A stretch of DNA of 64,000 bases, taken from contig JAPWGK010000004.1 in assembly GCA_029641185.1 (NCBI GenBank), positions 2,170,001-2,234,000 on the forward strand, given 5' to 3'. The notes under the pieces were generated by a model that saw only the letters and a program-made list of their open reading frames with translations, was not told where the DNA came from and did no database searches. This document shows, piece by piece, positions 22,251 to 36,400 of this stretch (position 1 is its first letter; each line of letters begins with the position of its first letter). The translations under genes and the position numbers were made by a program. This DNA comes from Pseudofabraea citricarpa (lineage: Eukaryota > Ascomycota > Leotiomycetes > Helotiales > Dermateaceae).

Positions 22251-23221
22251 ATGGCTACTCTACTCTCAGACGCACAGCTCGACCGCTACTTTGAACGCAT
22301 TGGCTTCTCCCGGGAAACATACGACCCCTCCCAGCAGCTTAGCTTCTTGAGACGTCTGGTCAAATTCCAGCTGGCCCATATCCCGTTTGAAAACATTCAT
22401 CTGCACTATTCCCAACATCCCGCTATCTCCCTCGACCTCGATGAAATATACCAGAGAATCGTGGTGGATGGCCGTGGCGGCCTGTGTCTGGAGGTGAATG
22501 CCTTGTTTGCGCTGGTCTTACGCAGTCTCGGCTATCAGCTGTATCACGGATGTGCCCGAGTATTCACACCCTTTGAGTTAACTGCTTGGTACGTCATCAG
22601 ATCCGTTCAGAATAAAACAAATTCAAAGCATGGCTAATTTCTGTGTCTAGGCATCATCTGATTTTGTTTATCACCATAGATGAGCTACGCTACCTGGTAG
22701 ATGTCAGCTTCGGCAATGGAGTTCAACTAGAACCTCTTCTTCTCGAGGAGAACAAGACATTCGCCGCTATGGGCGCCGGTCGCGCGAGACTGACATATCA
22801 AAAACTCGAGCAGCATCTCGACTCAAAGCAGCGTCTTTGGGTGTATTCCACGCAGGAAAAAGACGGGGAACCGTGGAAAGAGCAGTATGCGTTTGGCGAG
22901 ATAGAGCACTTTTATCCGAATGATTTTATTCCCGTCAGTCTCTGGGGAGCTTGTGCGCGCCAAAGTTATTTTACTCAGGCATTGGTCGCATTTCGAGCAG
23001 AGATGGACGAGAAGACGGAAGACTTGACAAGCCTGCTCATCATTCACAAGGAAAACGCCCTACGTCGCTCTAATGATGACGGCAATGACCGTATGGAAAG
23101 TATCGAAACATTTACTACGGAAGGCCAGCGTACAGAAGCTCTGGCAAAGCTTTTTGGCATTCGCTTGACAGCTGCGGAGAAAAAAGCCATTCGGATGACG
23201 GTCACAGGGTTGAAAGACTAG
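22251..23221 (+). CDS. Arylamine N-acetyltransferase family protein
   Basis: Two exons (22251-22588, 22651-23221) joined by a 62-nt intron give 302 aa. The catalytic triad is present: Cys in RGGLCLEVN, His in the WHHLILF created by the splice, and Asp in YLVDVSFG. The N-terminal DRYFERIG and FQLAHIPFENIHLHY segments are standard for NATs. The family transfers acetyl or other short acyl groups from acyl-CoA to aryl amines or hydroxylamines in the cytosol. A terpenoid cluster has no obvious arylamine, so it may instead transfer acyl to another acceptor or be a detoxification gene at the cluster edge. Family assignment is firm; role is open. Confidence 0.92.
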
Positions 23222-24011
23222 TGCATATTTACTATGATGATAAATTGACTAGATCCTTACAGCCTTATCACCATGAGCGAATTTTATTGGTTGCCTATCT
23301 GTTTACATATATTCGGCCATTTGCTATAGATTATGTACAGTAGCGAAGATTTTGATTTTATTTACAGTACCACAAGACTTGATACATGTTAAAACTGTCT
23401 GATGTACTGCAAAGGGCCAATAATATCATAATAAAATTGTGAACTTTTAAATAATCGCGAAGTAATCATATGCAGTCCAGTGGCTACCAGGCAAATTTTT
23501 TATTTTGTTATCGAAAACAGATAATTGGTTTGGAATTTGAGGATGTCAAGCACTCTTAGCTGCAGATGTGTTGAAATTCGGCTGTTGATAAATTCCGACT
23601 CTGCGACCAGGCAGTCATTAAGTCGTTTCCTCCTGACAAAGAAGAGCAAATATTTCCAGACATGCTCATATTCCACCATTTCTTATACTAGAATACTGTC
23701 GAGAAACCATTGTTATAAATTAGATGGAGATTATACCGCGTCAACGGTTGTAGCAGGCTTCGGGCTACCTATAGCCTAGCTATGGTGAATGTTCGGTTCC
23801 AATCTGATTGCCGGAAGCGAGTTAACTCCGGCTGCCCATAGCCGTTCTTGTTCTGAATCCCTATTTTATCTAACAAGAAAGATTTAACAAGTGCTAGCAA
23901 TCCGAGAGATCTCGTCATCCTTAATATTTGGTGTGGTAAATAAAATTAAAAATATTCCTTTTCATTTCTTCCTGTTCATCTTCTCTCAACTCAGTATAAC
24001 AACAGGAAACC
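23222..24011. other. Intergenic region upstream of the acyltransferase
   Basis: No gene is supported; a short open frame at 23525-23779 has no domain. CCGG-containing sites occur near 23,811 and 23,833. The last 100 bp are pyrimidine-rich and probably the acyltransferase promoter. Confidence 0.45.
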
Positions 24012-25664
24012 ATGGCAGGAATCTTGGGACAGATCAAGGGGCTAGTCTCTAGACCTCAGTATCGAAATCCTAATCTAGGAGACACAGTGGTACCTGTACC
24101 GTTACTAGATGGATCGTGGATGATCAAAGCTATGGTGATGAGTTGGAGTATGCGCTTCGATCAAGTTCTTGATGGCGAGATGTTAAAGTCATCTTTGGAG
24201 GAGTTGATTGGCATGGGTAATTGGAGAAGACTAGGCGGTCGGTATCAAATGAAGGTAACCTTCCCTCGGATGTCTATATTCGTTGAACTAATTATTCACA
24301 TGCCATAGAAGATTTGCTAACATGTTGAATCTGAGTAGGCCGACGGACAATTAGAGCTTCATATCCCCAAGGTATTTAGCCCAGATCGACCAGCTATCCG
24401 ATTTACGCAAACGTCGTTGGAAATGAGTCTTCGTGATCACGAGCTTGATCGCACAGTACCCACGTCTTCGATTGACTCTCGTATCATCGATATTTCAGAG
24501 GAGAACCAGCGTTTGCTACGCGGTCCAGACTCCCTGTTATCTTTTCCTGAATACCTGTCTACTGATGTAGCGCCACTTGCGTTGCACATCATTACGTTCC
24601 AAGACGCTACCTTCGTCACGCTAACATATCCACACAGCCTGACAGATGGCATGGGGAGGAGAGAACTGGTGATAAACTGGTGTAGAACGCTTGCGGGACA
24701 GAAGGAGGAGGTCCAGCCGCTGGCGGATTTTGACGACGATCCAATAAGCAGGATCATGAAACGTCCAGCGTCAAAAACCACGGAGACTCCTCCTCCCATA
24801 CACAAATCCAAGCAGCTTGTGGGTCTCTCATTTCTACTTTTCGTGCTAACAAGCATCCTTGATATGATATATATGGGGCGGAGCCGATCCAGAACTCTAT
24901 TCTTGTCGGCTACCGCCATGGCTCGCTTAAGGACTTCCGCCATGGAGGATCTGGAGATGATAGAAACGCAGGAAGCGATATCGAAGGGAGGAGCAGGCAA
25001 GGACATTATCAAAAATCCAAAATCGCACCACCTCGGCGACAGCGACATTTTAACGGCATGGTTCATCCGACTTATCAGTCTGGCGGCCCCACCTCGTTCA
25101 CCACGGCCATTAGCAATAACGTCACCCGTGGATCTGCGCTTGCGTCTTGACGAAAAGGATCTCGACACGGGAAGGGCGTATGTTCAAAACCTGCTCAAGT
25201 TCATGTGGGTCTATGCCGATACGGGTGAGGCTCTTTCAAGACCGTTTGGATATTCGGCGAAAAAAATCCGTGAATCCGTGCAGGAACAGATTAGCGGCAG
25301 TCCTGACATTCACGCCTCAATTCGTGATACGGGACGCGCATTGAAAGCGTCCGGGATGACTCCTTTGTTCCTCACACCGAACACTTTCATGGTCTCCATG
25401 TCCAATGTCTCAGCGGCCAAGTTCCACCAAGTCGTCAATTTCGCTCCCGCAGTTGTTGGCGCTGCCTCTCAGAGTTCCAAAGCCAAGGATGATAACAACC
25501 GTATTGGCAGACCAGTATGGCAAGTCAGCTTCCCGCAGATGACCGTTCTTCCGCCGTGTCTCATCCATGTACAGGGAAAAGATCACGATGGCAATTACTG
25601 GGTACAGATGAACGTTTCCCGCTCTGTTTGGAAACGAGTTGAAAAGGAAATTGCAAGGTTATGA
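24012..25664 (+). CDS. BAHD-like acyltransferase (transferase family)
   Basis: Two exons (24012-24254, 24339-25664) give 522 aa. The active-site HxxxD motif is YPHSLTDGMG (about residue 195), with the extra Gly usual in this fold. The N-terminal half begins with a substrate-binding segment (VVPVPLLDGSW). The C-terminal half has PVDLRLRL and NTFMVSMSN, a match in place for the structural DFGWG region, which is not conserved. A hydrophobic stretch (VGLSFLLFVLTSILDMIY, about 245-262) suggests membrane contact. The family moves acyl groups from acyl-CoA to hydroxyls. It is the last gene before the transposon block, and is a reasonable partner for the acyl-CoA enzymes upstream. The acyl donor is unknown. 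Confidence 0.87.
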
Positions 25665-26183
25665 ATGCACGATTTGCTTTTTATTTCTTTTTTTAATTGG
25701 ATGCACAGAGTTATGTGTTCATTGGCAACAATTGCAGCACCGGTCTTGATGAAATATCATTAGCACGTCGCTTAAGATTGCACGCATACAGTGGTCAAGT
25801 GAAAGTCTATATTCCAGGCAGACAAGTGCGGTGTGCAAGAAATTAAATTTTTACTTCAAACTCGAGGGGAAAAAATATCGTTTTTTCTTATCTTCTTATC
25901 TTTCAACAAAGTTCAACAAAAAAACCCAAAAATATGCCACAAAAGGAAGATTCTTGGCGATAACCCTCCTCTATCTGCTGCGTCGTGTAGTGAAGCGTAG
26001 GGAAGCAGGGATAGAACTAACCTATCGTTTAATATACTCTATGGAACTTCCGTAAAACCTTCTTGATTTAAAGCGGACATAGCTCTGACTTAAGAATCTG
26101 CTGCCTATAGTTCCACTTTTGGTAGCTAAGCGATGCCAAGCCGGCAGCGGTGAACTTAGAATTTAGAATTTGAATCCTTCCGC
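25665..26183. other. Gene-free boundary before the transposon block
   Basis: No gene is supported. The open frame 25831-26055 is lysine- and tyrosine-rich with no domain and looks accidental. Base composition falls steadily towards the repeat block. Confidence 0.45.
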
Positions 26184-26323
26184 TGTGAGCTAGGCTGCGA
26201 AAGGCAAGGCCTACGGGCACTAGAAATTATCAAAAAGCTCTTGATCAGGGTAATATATATAGTTTTATAGTAACCAATTAATCCACGAATATACTCTGCA
26301 GGATCCGTATATACCTTATACTA
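26184..26323 (+). repeat. 5' LTR of outer element (140 bp)
   Basis: Begins TGTGAGCTAGG and ends TATACTA. It matches 56742-56881 over its whole length, and differences are C/T or G/A transitions. This copy is the less mutated one. Confidence 0.85.
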
Positions 26324-29300
26324 GAGCACGAGGCGGCGTAGAAGAGTAATATAATCGGATTATAGTTATTAGAATACTAAATAATTTAGGGAAAACTAAA
26401 CGAGCAAGGGAATACTTATATTATAGTACGTATATAAGCCAAGTATTAAGGAACTTAGAAACACGATAGAAAAGTCAGGGAATAAAATATTTATAAGAAA
26501 ACCTAGAACGGGAGTAATACTACGAAACGTATATAAGGAAACTAGAATAACAGAAAGAAGCTAGAAACTAAATTAAAATATCTTAAGGTATTATAGTACG
26601 AATTTAAGGGAAAAGGTATTTAAGACTAAAAAGAATAATAGTTATTATTATTAAAACTATTAAGTTATAGTACGAGCCTAGTATAAGTAGATACTAAAGC
26701 TATATCCTAATAATCTAGATTTTCACTACCTTTATATCTTTTTTCTTTTATTACCTTTTTTTTACCTTTTACTCCTAATCTTATAATCTCTATTATATCT
26801 CTATTATTATTATATTTTACTAAGAGGCTTATAAATCCTAGATTAAAAGCAGATAAGATATTTTCTCTAAATAAAGAGATTAAGTAGAAAATATTACTTT
26901 TATTATTTGTTATTTAGTAATTATTACTACTAAGCTTTATAATATTATCTGCTAGCAAGATCGTAAGATATAACCCTAGCGTATATAATAGAATTATTTC
27001 TATATTATTATATAAAACTAAGATAAGTGAAATTACTAATAAGCTCGAATTTATAGTAATTTATTAGTTAAATTTAGAAAGTTTAGATTAATAGATATCT
27101 CGTATAAAAATACCTTAGAACTAGAATATTAATAGCTCTTCTAAAATAATAATATTAAGTCTTTTATAAGACTAAATTAAGTTAAGGAAAATAAGTATAA
27201 CTATAATAATTTCTATTAATATCTTAATTTTTAAAAGAGATAATAATAATATAAAACTTTAGCTAAAGTTAGCTTATAAGTTATATATTAATCTAATAAG
27301 AGAAATAAAACTAACTCCTAAGAATATAAATAAAAATAAAAGAATTTACTTAAGAGTAATTAATAAAATATAAGAAATAATATACTAATATTATTATAAT
27401 ATAAATAAGAATATAAAAAGTATCTAGTTTATATTTAAGTAATTAATAATAGATCGGTTCTAAGAATAAGTATATATAAAAATAAAACAAGTAATATAAT
27501 AATAATTATATAACCTTAAGTAAAAGGATAAATTATTATAAGAATATATTAATAAAGCTAGAATAATCCGAAAGCGCTTAATAAATAAAGAAAATAAAGA
27601 TATTACTAAATAATTTATTTTTAGGCTAGCTAATAATATAATTAAAATAAGTATAAGAGTATATTTTAGGTCTAAGAAAGTAAGCTTTAATAAAATTATA
27701 AAAATTATAATAAAAGTATTAAGAATTTTAGAAAAAAAAATTATAACTAAATAAGAGAAAATAAAAACCGAAAATATAATAATAATTATAGAGAAAAACT
27801 TAGTATTATTAAAGATTATTATTAAATAATAAAATATATTCTAAATTATATTAAGTTTAGTTAATAAGATATTAGGGGAAGTTATTAGCTTTTTATAAGT
27901 ATTATAACTAATAATAGATAATAGCTAAGAAATAATATATTCGTAGAATAATATAAAAAATTATAATATAATATATATATAAGACGATAGAAGTAAAACT
28001 TAGGAGAATAAATATTAATAAGATAAACCTAGATCTTATAATCGATTATCTCTAAGAAAGTAAGAATATTACCTAAGATAATATAAGAATCGTTTATAAG
28101 AATAATAAAATAACTATAATAATAGTAATTATAATAAATAAGAGGGAAGATATAAGAATAAAAGTTATATTAAATATTATAAATACTCTAAGTATGATTA
28201 TTATAAATTTAAATATCTTAATTATAATAAAATTATATAAGAGAATAATTAAAAGAAAGTAAATAAAAGCCGAAATATAATAATAAAATATTATTATAAA
28301 TAAGCTAAACTACTAAGTAAACTAATATCTAGATAAATAAAAGTTATATAAGTTAGCGTAAATAAAAGCCCTAGAAGATAAATATTTTACTAAAAACCTA
28401 AGGTAATTAAGTTAGATAACTTATTATATAATATAAGATATATATTAAAGAGTCCTAGAATAATAAATATAAGTATAATAAAAGTATATTATATTATTAA
28501 TAATAAAAGCTTTAAAAGAATAAAGATTTATATTACTAAAAAGCAAAAGTATCTAGATAATAAGATAACTTCTAGAAATACTAAGCGTATTATTACTTCT
28601 AGTAATAAAAAAGATATTTTACTTTATAAGATAAAAGTAATAAAAGGAATAAAATCTTATAATATATAAGAGAATCTTTTATTTAGTAAAGCTAGGGAAA
28701 AACCTAATATAAGTTAGCTATAATTTTTCTCGTTTTATTTATAAGCGTAAACGTAAATAATAATAAAACTTATACTCTAGGAAATAAATAATAAAAAGAA
28801 ATTATAAAAGATTTACGAATCTTAAGGAAGTAAAATTACTAAAGAAAAACTAAAGAAAATATAAAAGGTTTTAATTATAAATAATATAAAGGAAATAATA
28901 ATAATATTAGTTATCTTACTTAAGCTAAGAGATATAATTCTTAATTTTTATATTATAATTATAATCTTATTATCGTATAATAAAATTATAAGATAAAAAC
29001 TTATAATATATCTAATAAATAAAAGCGCGAGTATTAACTTAATAAATAAGAAAATTATAATAACTTTTAATTATAAGTTAATTAAGAATAAAGTCTTTTA
29101 TATTAAGGTTACGAATAAAAGTAAGATTTAGTTATAAGGTTATATTATAATTAAAATTAATATAATAGGTATTATCTATAAATAAGACTTTTATATAATT
29201 AGAGGTAATATTATATATAAGGTTTTACTTAAACGATTATAATTAAAATAAGCTAGTAATATTAGGATATATATAATAGACGATTATTTTATAATAAACG

Positions 29301-32300
29301 AAAATAAACTTTATAAGCTACGAAAATTAGAATATTTATTACTTAGGCTATTATAAATAATTTTAGTTATAATTATTACTTATAAGGGATATAAGCCTAA
29401 AAGATATATCTTTAAAGAAAACTTAAAAGAAAAAAAAAATTATTCTAATAAAAAGTAATTAATTAAAGCCTTAAGAAAATTAATTATAAAAGTAATAAAA
29501 GAAAAAGCTAATAATAATAATAAAAAATCCTAGAATAATAATAAGTTAAAACTAAGTAAGCCTAAGAAATTAGATAAAAGAAAAGCTAAAAGCTTATAAT
29601 TATCCGAGATATTATAAGTAAAAGTATAAGCTCGAATATATTATTAATAAAGAAATTAAATAAGTAGAAAACTTTCTTTAAAATAATAAATAATATAATT
29701 ATAAACGTAATATATTCTTATAATAAAAGAATAATAAGATAAGTAATAAGAGATATAAGAAAAATAAGATATTATAAGAGTATTATATAAAATAAGAATA
29801 TAATTATAAAAATAAGTTTATAAAAGATATTAACTATTATATTATTATTATTAGAATATCTAAGACTAAAGAAATAAAATATATTTATAAAGAAATATAA
29901 TAAGCTTATAAGAGAAAATAAAGAAAATTAGGAGAATTATATATATATTATAATATTAAGTTTATCTAATATATATATTATAATATTAATATTTACTAAA
30001 ACGAAATAAAAATTATAATTAAAATATATAATATAATTCACAGATATAATAAAAGTTAAATATTTCGAATATAATCCTAGTAAATAATAATAAAATATAC
30101 TAATATAATTAATAAATTTAATCTAAGACTTTAATAAAAGAATATTTAGTAAAAAAATATTACTTGATTTCTTTAAGGTTAAGATTATATAAAAACTAAA
30201 ATAGCTAGAAGTATAATTAGTTAAAACTAAGTAAGAGAAAAAAGAGAATATATATATAATATTATTAAATATACTTTTATAAGAAAAGATAATATTAAAA
30301 CTAAGTATTAAAGAAATTTAACCTAAAGATATAAGAATATTCGATAAAGTTATCCTAGATAAACTAAATAAAAAAAAAGAAACTATTATAAATATAAAAA
30401 TAAAATATCTAATAATATATAAACCTAAAAAATATCGTAGAAAAATAATTATAATATTAGACGAAGAATATAAAACTTAGGTTATAAAGTATCCTAATAT
30501 AATTAGTAAAATAATCCCTAAAAACAAGAGAAAATAATTAATAAGAATTATTTATACTTAGAAGAATATATTTATAGAAAATATTTATAATATATTAATA
30601 ATAAATATAATCGTATATAAAATACTAATATTTATTAATATAATTTTAGTTATAATATTAGCTATAAAATATATTATAAAAGAAATAAAATAATAATAAG
30701 ATAATCTACTAGTATTAGTAGATAATAAAATATTAGAAATAAGAATTAACTTATAATTAGCTAAAATAATATATCTAAGAAAAAAAAATAAGTTCTTAAG
30801 AATAATTTATATATATATCCTAGTAAATAAGCAGATAATAAAGTTTAACTACCTAATAAAATATATTAAGATAATATTATAAATATTATTATAATAATTT
30901 ATAAAAATCTTATTTATTATAAATATAAAAAATAAATACTAGATAATAAGATTATATAAATCTTATTAATATAAAATAAGGTTTATAATAACTATTAGAT
31001 AATTCTATTATAAGAGAATACTAATAGGTTTTATAAGAAGTTATAATATATATATACGACTTAAAAATATTATAAGTAAAATAATTCCGAAGCTAAACTT
31101 AGAGCTAATATTAGAAGATATAATACTAGGGCGAGTAATATTTGCTTATTTCGTTAATAATAATTATAATAAAATAAGTAATATAAACTTATTAATAGAA
31201 TTCTTATATAAGTATTATTTCCTAAGATTAATATAAGTAAAATTAACTTTTAACCTAAAGAAAATTATATTCGGATTACTAGTAATTATAATATTAGAAT
31301 ATAATAAGTTAAGCGAGGGAATTAAATTATTATTATAAAAGCTAAAAGACTTTAAAGAATAATTAATACTAATAACTAAAAATTAGTTATAAAAATTCTT
31401 AAATTTACTCTTATATTTTAAAAAACTAATACTTAACCAAGTAAATTTATCAAGTATATTAAGACGTATAATAATATATAATAAGAAGATAATATTAATT
31501 AAAAAAGGAAAAAATAAAAGTAAAATAATAATATAATATATTATCTTAAGGTTTAACTAAACGAATATAAAATAAGAAGTATTTAATAAGCTAAAGAAAA
31601 AAGTTACCTAAAATATAATAATAATAAGTAACCTAGAAAGATAATATTATCTTATTATAAATATATTAATAATAAGAGAAGAAAAAGTTCTTATATAACT
31701 TAAAGTAACCTCGAATAAAACTTTAGTATCTAAGAATATAATAGAAAAGTTTATTATATTTATATTATTTTTATTTATAAAAATATAATAAAAATAATAA
31801 ATTATAAAAAGAGAAATATTTATACTTATAAAATATTTATAGGAAGTTAAATAATTAGTTATAAGATCGAAATATTCTATTATTTATTATACGAATTATA
31901 ATATTATTATTATATATATAAAAAACAAAGATATATATAAGAAAGCTAATAAGTAATAAGTTATATTATTCGAGTTTAACTTAAATATTAAGTATATTCT
32001 AGGGCGAGAACTAATAATTACTAATAAGCTCTTAAGAATATATAATATTAAGTTAAGTAAAATAAAATTACTTATAAATTTAATCGAAATAACAGAAAAA
32101 AAAGATAAATTTAACTTTCTTATATATATTATTAAAACGCTTATAATAGAATATATTATAATAAATATATAAGATATAAACTTTAAAAATAATAATAAAT
32201 AAAAAGATAAATAAAATACGATTATAAGAGGCTAATATAAATAACTAGATAATTCTAATTATTATATAATTATTTATTATCGGTTTTATAAATACCTCGA

Positions 32301-32861
32301 ACCTAAGTATAAAAAGATATAAATTATCTTAAAGTATAAATATCTTTATAAAATAATATTAAAGTTTAGATTATATAAAGTAAATATAAACGCGTAATAA
32401 AGAAATTATAAGTAAAAAATAAACTTAAAGTAATTTTAATTATTATTCTAAGAGTTAAATAAAAAATAAAGTTAATACTTATATAAGAACTAAGCTTATA
32501 AAATATTACTCGAATTATATAATATATATAAATATTTCTTAACTAAACTTATAAAAGTATAATATATTAGATTATATTATTAGTTATCTAGATAAAAAGA
32601 TATTTACAAGTATTATAAAAAATACTTTAATTATTAGGCGATTAAAAAACTAAAGCTATTAGTTAGTTTACTTCTAATAATATATTTATAACTAATAGAT
32701 ATAATCGGATTCGATTATATAAGACTAATATTATTAGTTTTATTAAATAATATAAAATATATCTTTATTATTATTAATTATATTATATAATAAATATAAA
32801 ACGCGCTAATATAAGAAGTAAAATCTAGAATATTAATATATTTTATAAGAAATAAAATTAT

Positions 32862-33081
32862 TATTAGAAATAAGTAGGTAATAGATTATTAATTAGTATT
32901 ATACCTTTTATATATAAATAATTATATAATTATATATATTTATATATATAATACTAGAATAAATTAACTATTAATCTAGGAGATATATATATAGTTCTTA
33001 TAATCGTATATACTTTATATCCTTTATAATTATTAGTAATAATACCTTATTATCTATTATTATTTATATTACCTTTTAATA
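32862..33081 (+). repeat. 5' LTR of copia-like element (220 bp)
   Basis: Begins TATTAGAAATAAG (consistent with an original TGTTAG) and ends TTTTAATA. The same length and order recur at 51927-52146 with transition differences. Confidence 0.85.
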
Positions 33082-33106
33082 AGTTATAAGCCTAATACTT
33101 AGGTAT

Positions 33107-33408
33107 TATAATAAGGCGATAAATATTAGAGCGTATCCGAATTTATAATACTATAAATATAACTAGTAACTAATATAATATATATAATTATATATAAGAT
33201 ATATTTAGTAATCGAATTAATAATTATAAAAGTAAGAGGTAAAAGAAGTAATTAATTAACTATAATAATAAAATATAAATTAATTATATATAACTCTTAG
33301 AGCGCTTAAAGAGTACTTATAAAGCTCTTATATAATAATACCTAAGATAATAATAACTTCTTATAAAAGTAAAGAAAATAATAAAATTAAGTATATAATT
33401 TTATTATA
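33107..33408. repeat. Left LTR of innermost element (302 bp)
   Basis: Begins TATAATAAGG and ends TTATTATA. It matches 46304-46605 throughout, including the conserved GCGTATCCGAATTTATAAT stretch. Confidence 0.82.
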
Positions 33409-36400
33409 TTTATCTCTTATATAATAGCTTTTCTTATAATATTATTAGGTATCTTTTATCTTTAATAAATTAAAGTTAAGGTATAAGATATATATCTCTT
33501 ATAATTCTAGGCTATTATAATTCGCTCCTCTAATTATCTCCTAAAAAATAACCTTATAACTCTTAGATTACTTTTCTCTTATAATAAATAAACTTATATT
33601 CTTCTAATAAATATTCCTAATAATTAGTTAAGTTATTCTTAGCTCGGATCTCTTATAAGAATTATTACTCTTAGTATAAAACTAAGTATTTTAACTATAA
33701 AAAATCCCTTAACTTAAGGTATAAAGCTATAATTCTTCTTTCTCTTCGTTTAGATATACTATAAACTTTAATATTTATTATTTTTATCTTCTAAAAATTA
33801 ATTTAATATTATACTCTTTCTTTTAATTATAATTATAATATCTATCTTTTATTATATAAAAAAAAAGTATTTTAGCCGAATTACCTTTTACCTATAAATT
33901 CTTTCGCTTCCTTTATTCGAACTAAAATAAAATACCTTTATAACTCTAACTTTATAATACCTTACTAAGTTTTTATTATTCTCTTCTTTTAATCTCTAAT
34001 ATATTTACTTCTCTTTTTTTAGACCTAGTAAGTTTTTTTATAATCTTCGTTCCTAGTTCTTAAATTATCTATTATTAACCTTATTATATAAGTTAGTAAC
34101 ACGTATTAATCTACCTTTATACTAATTATTCTTTATATTATAATCTTAATCTAAGTATAAAACTTTTAATCTTATTCTTAAGAAACCGGCTATAAATTAT
34201 TTTAATATAATAAGTTTATTTTTTTTCCTCTTATTATCTTTTATAAGAGCTTAATAAAGGTTTATATAATTAACTATAAGCGCTTATACTAAATATAAGG
34301 ACCTATTATTATAATAAAAGATAATATATATACTAGTATTCTTTTATATAAGTTCTTTATTTTATCTTATTTTACGAAAGTTTTACTAAATTATCTTATA
34401 AAAGATAAGTAATATTTTATTAAAGTATTTTATATACTAAGTAATTATAAGAATACTTATTATTTTAAACAGGTATATACCCTAAATTATTATATCTAGG
34501 CTTAAGCTAACTCTTATATAAATTATCTTTATCCTAGAAAAAAAGATAATTATAAATACTAATAAGTTAGTAAATATATATTTTAACTTAGTTCTAATAT
34601 TCTTAGATTTTATTATCTTATATAATACTCTTAATAAGCTTAAGAATAAGTTTTATCTTATTAAATAATAAGCTATTTTTAAGCTAATAATAAAGTATTA
34701 GTATAAACTTTATATAAAGCTAGGCTTACTTAAATACCCTTTTACTTTTAATAATTCGGTTATCTCTAATAATCCTAAAGATACGTAACCTATAAAATAA
34801 GAGGCTATTAGTAAAATAACCTAGTAATAAGCTAAGACTCTTATAACCCTAGAATATAATTACTTTTTATTTAATATACTTAATAATAAAGATAAAATAA
34901 TAGCTTTTATCTTTAAAGTTTTATATAATATATTTCTAGAAGAAAACTCGCTCTAGATATTAAAGAACGTATATTATAAATTAGGTTTATTTAATAATAC
35001 TCGAAATCTTTTACTAAAATATTATAATTATCTAATTATTATTTATAAGTTTTATTATATTACTTTTATAAAATTTACGCTTACTTTTATAAGTTCCCTA
35101 GCCTTATTATTTATTATCTGGTTATTAACTTTAGTCTTAGGAGAAAGTTCTAAGTTAGAAAAATAAGAAAGAAATTATACCTAATATTTTATTTAACTTT
35201 TTAAATAAGAATAAGTTAAAAGTAAGAAAATATCTTTATAATCGCTTAAAAAAGATCTTAGCTTTATAAAAGAGCTTTCGTACTAAGAAATAAGAAAAGG
35301 AACTTTAATTTATTAATTATCCTCTAATAAGTTTATCCTTTTATTTAATAAGATTTTACTAAGTATTAACTAAGTATTTATAAAACTTAATATATAATAT
35401 AAAAAACTTATTTTATATTTATTAAAAGAAAAAGATTATTACTAGTAATCTTAAGTTTATTTAAAAAAAGCTTTTAAAGTTTATAAATATTATCTTAGAA
35501 GATTAGGTTTATAATTTAAAATAATACTTAAACTTTATAGTTAAGAAGATTATTCTAATAACTCCTAAGTTAAAGGATAATTAACTATTAAGTAATATAA
35601 GCTTTTTATCTACTAGTATTTTAACTTCTAGTTACTAGACTCGATTATAAAATCGGGCTTTAATTTAGTTTCTTACTTCTAATACTAGGATTATATTACT
35701 TATTACTTTAACTAGATTAAGAGAAAATTAGTCTAATATTCTAGTTAAGAAGCGTAAGTAATTATATTATTAGGTTAAGTTACACTTACTTTTATAAGCT
35801 AAGGAGAAAGATAATAAGGCTATAACTTTAAAAGACCTAGTTATAAATCTAAAAGATAATACAAGTATTTCTAAGGATATTATTACTTTTTTAGTTAATA
35901 AAGATACTAACCCTTTTAATACTAGCGACTTTAATTATATTAATAAAGCTATTAATTAATAAACTAAGAATATAAGTATAAATATTAATAATAATTCCTA
36001 TAATAAAGATAATAACTAGAAAGAAGAAGAAGAAGAAAAATCTCTTTTTATTTCCTTATCTTATAAAATATACTCTTAGTAAGGGATCCTTATATATCTA
36101 AAGAATATTTTAAAATATTCTTTTAGTCCTAATAATAACTAGATCTTTTTATCTTTAAAGCGATTATATTATAATACTTCTAATATTACTTTTACTTTTT
36201 TATTATTTTTTAGAAAGCTAAAAGCTCTTATAAAATCGTTCTTATATTCTTTTTATATTAAGAGAGCTTTTTTTACGCCTATTATACTATTTAATTATTC
36301 TTATCTTTTAGGTAATAAATATTATTCCTATATTATTAGTTCTAATTACTTAAAATATTATATTTGTATAAGTAATTTATTTCTAACTTATATAACCTTA

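Noticed and set aside
25831..26055. 75-codon open frame before the transposon block
   Set aside because: Lys/Tyr-rich AT-driven composition, no domain, no plausible promoter or splice partner.
26085..26183. tRNA gene next to the outer 5' LTR
   Set aside because: A TTTGAATCC-like stretch is present but no cloverleaf with acceptor and anticodon stems can be formed.
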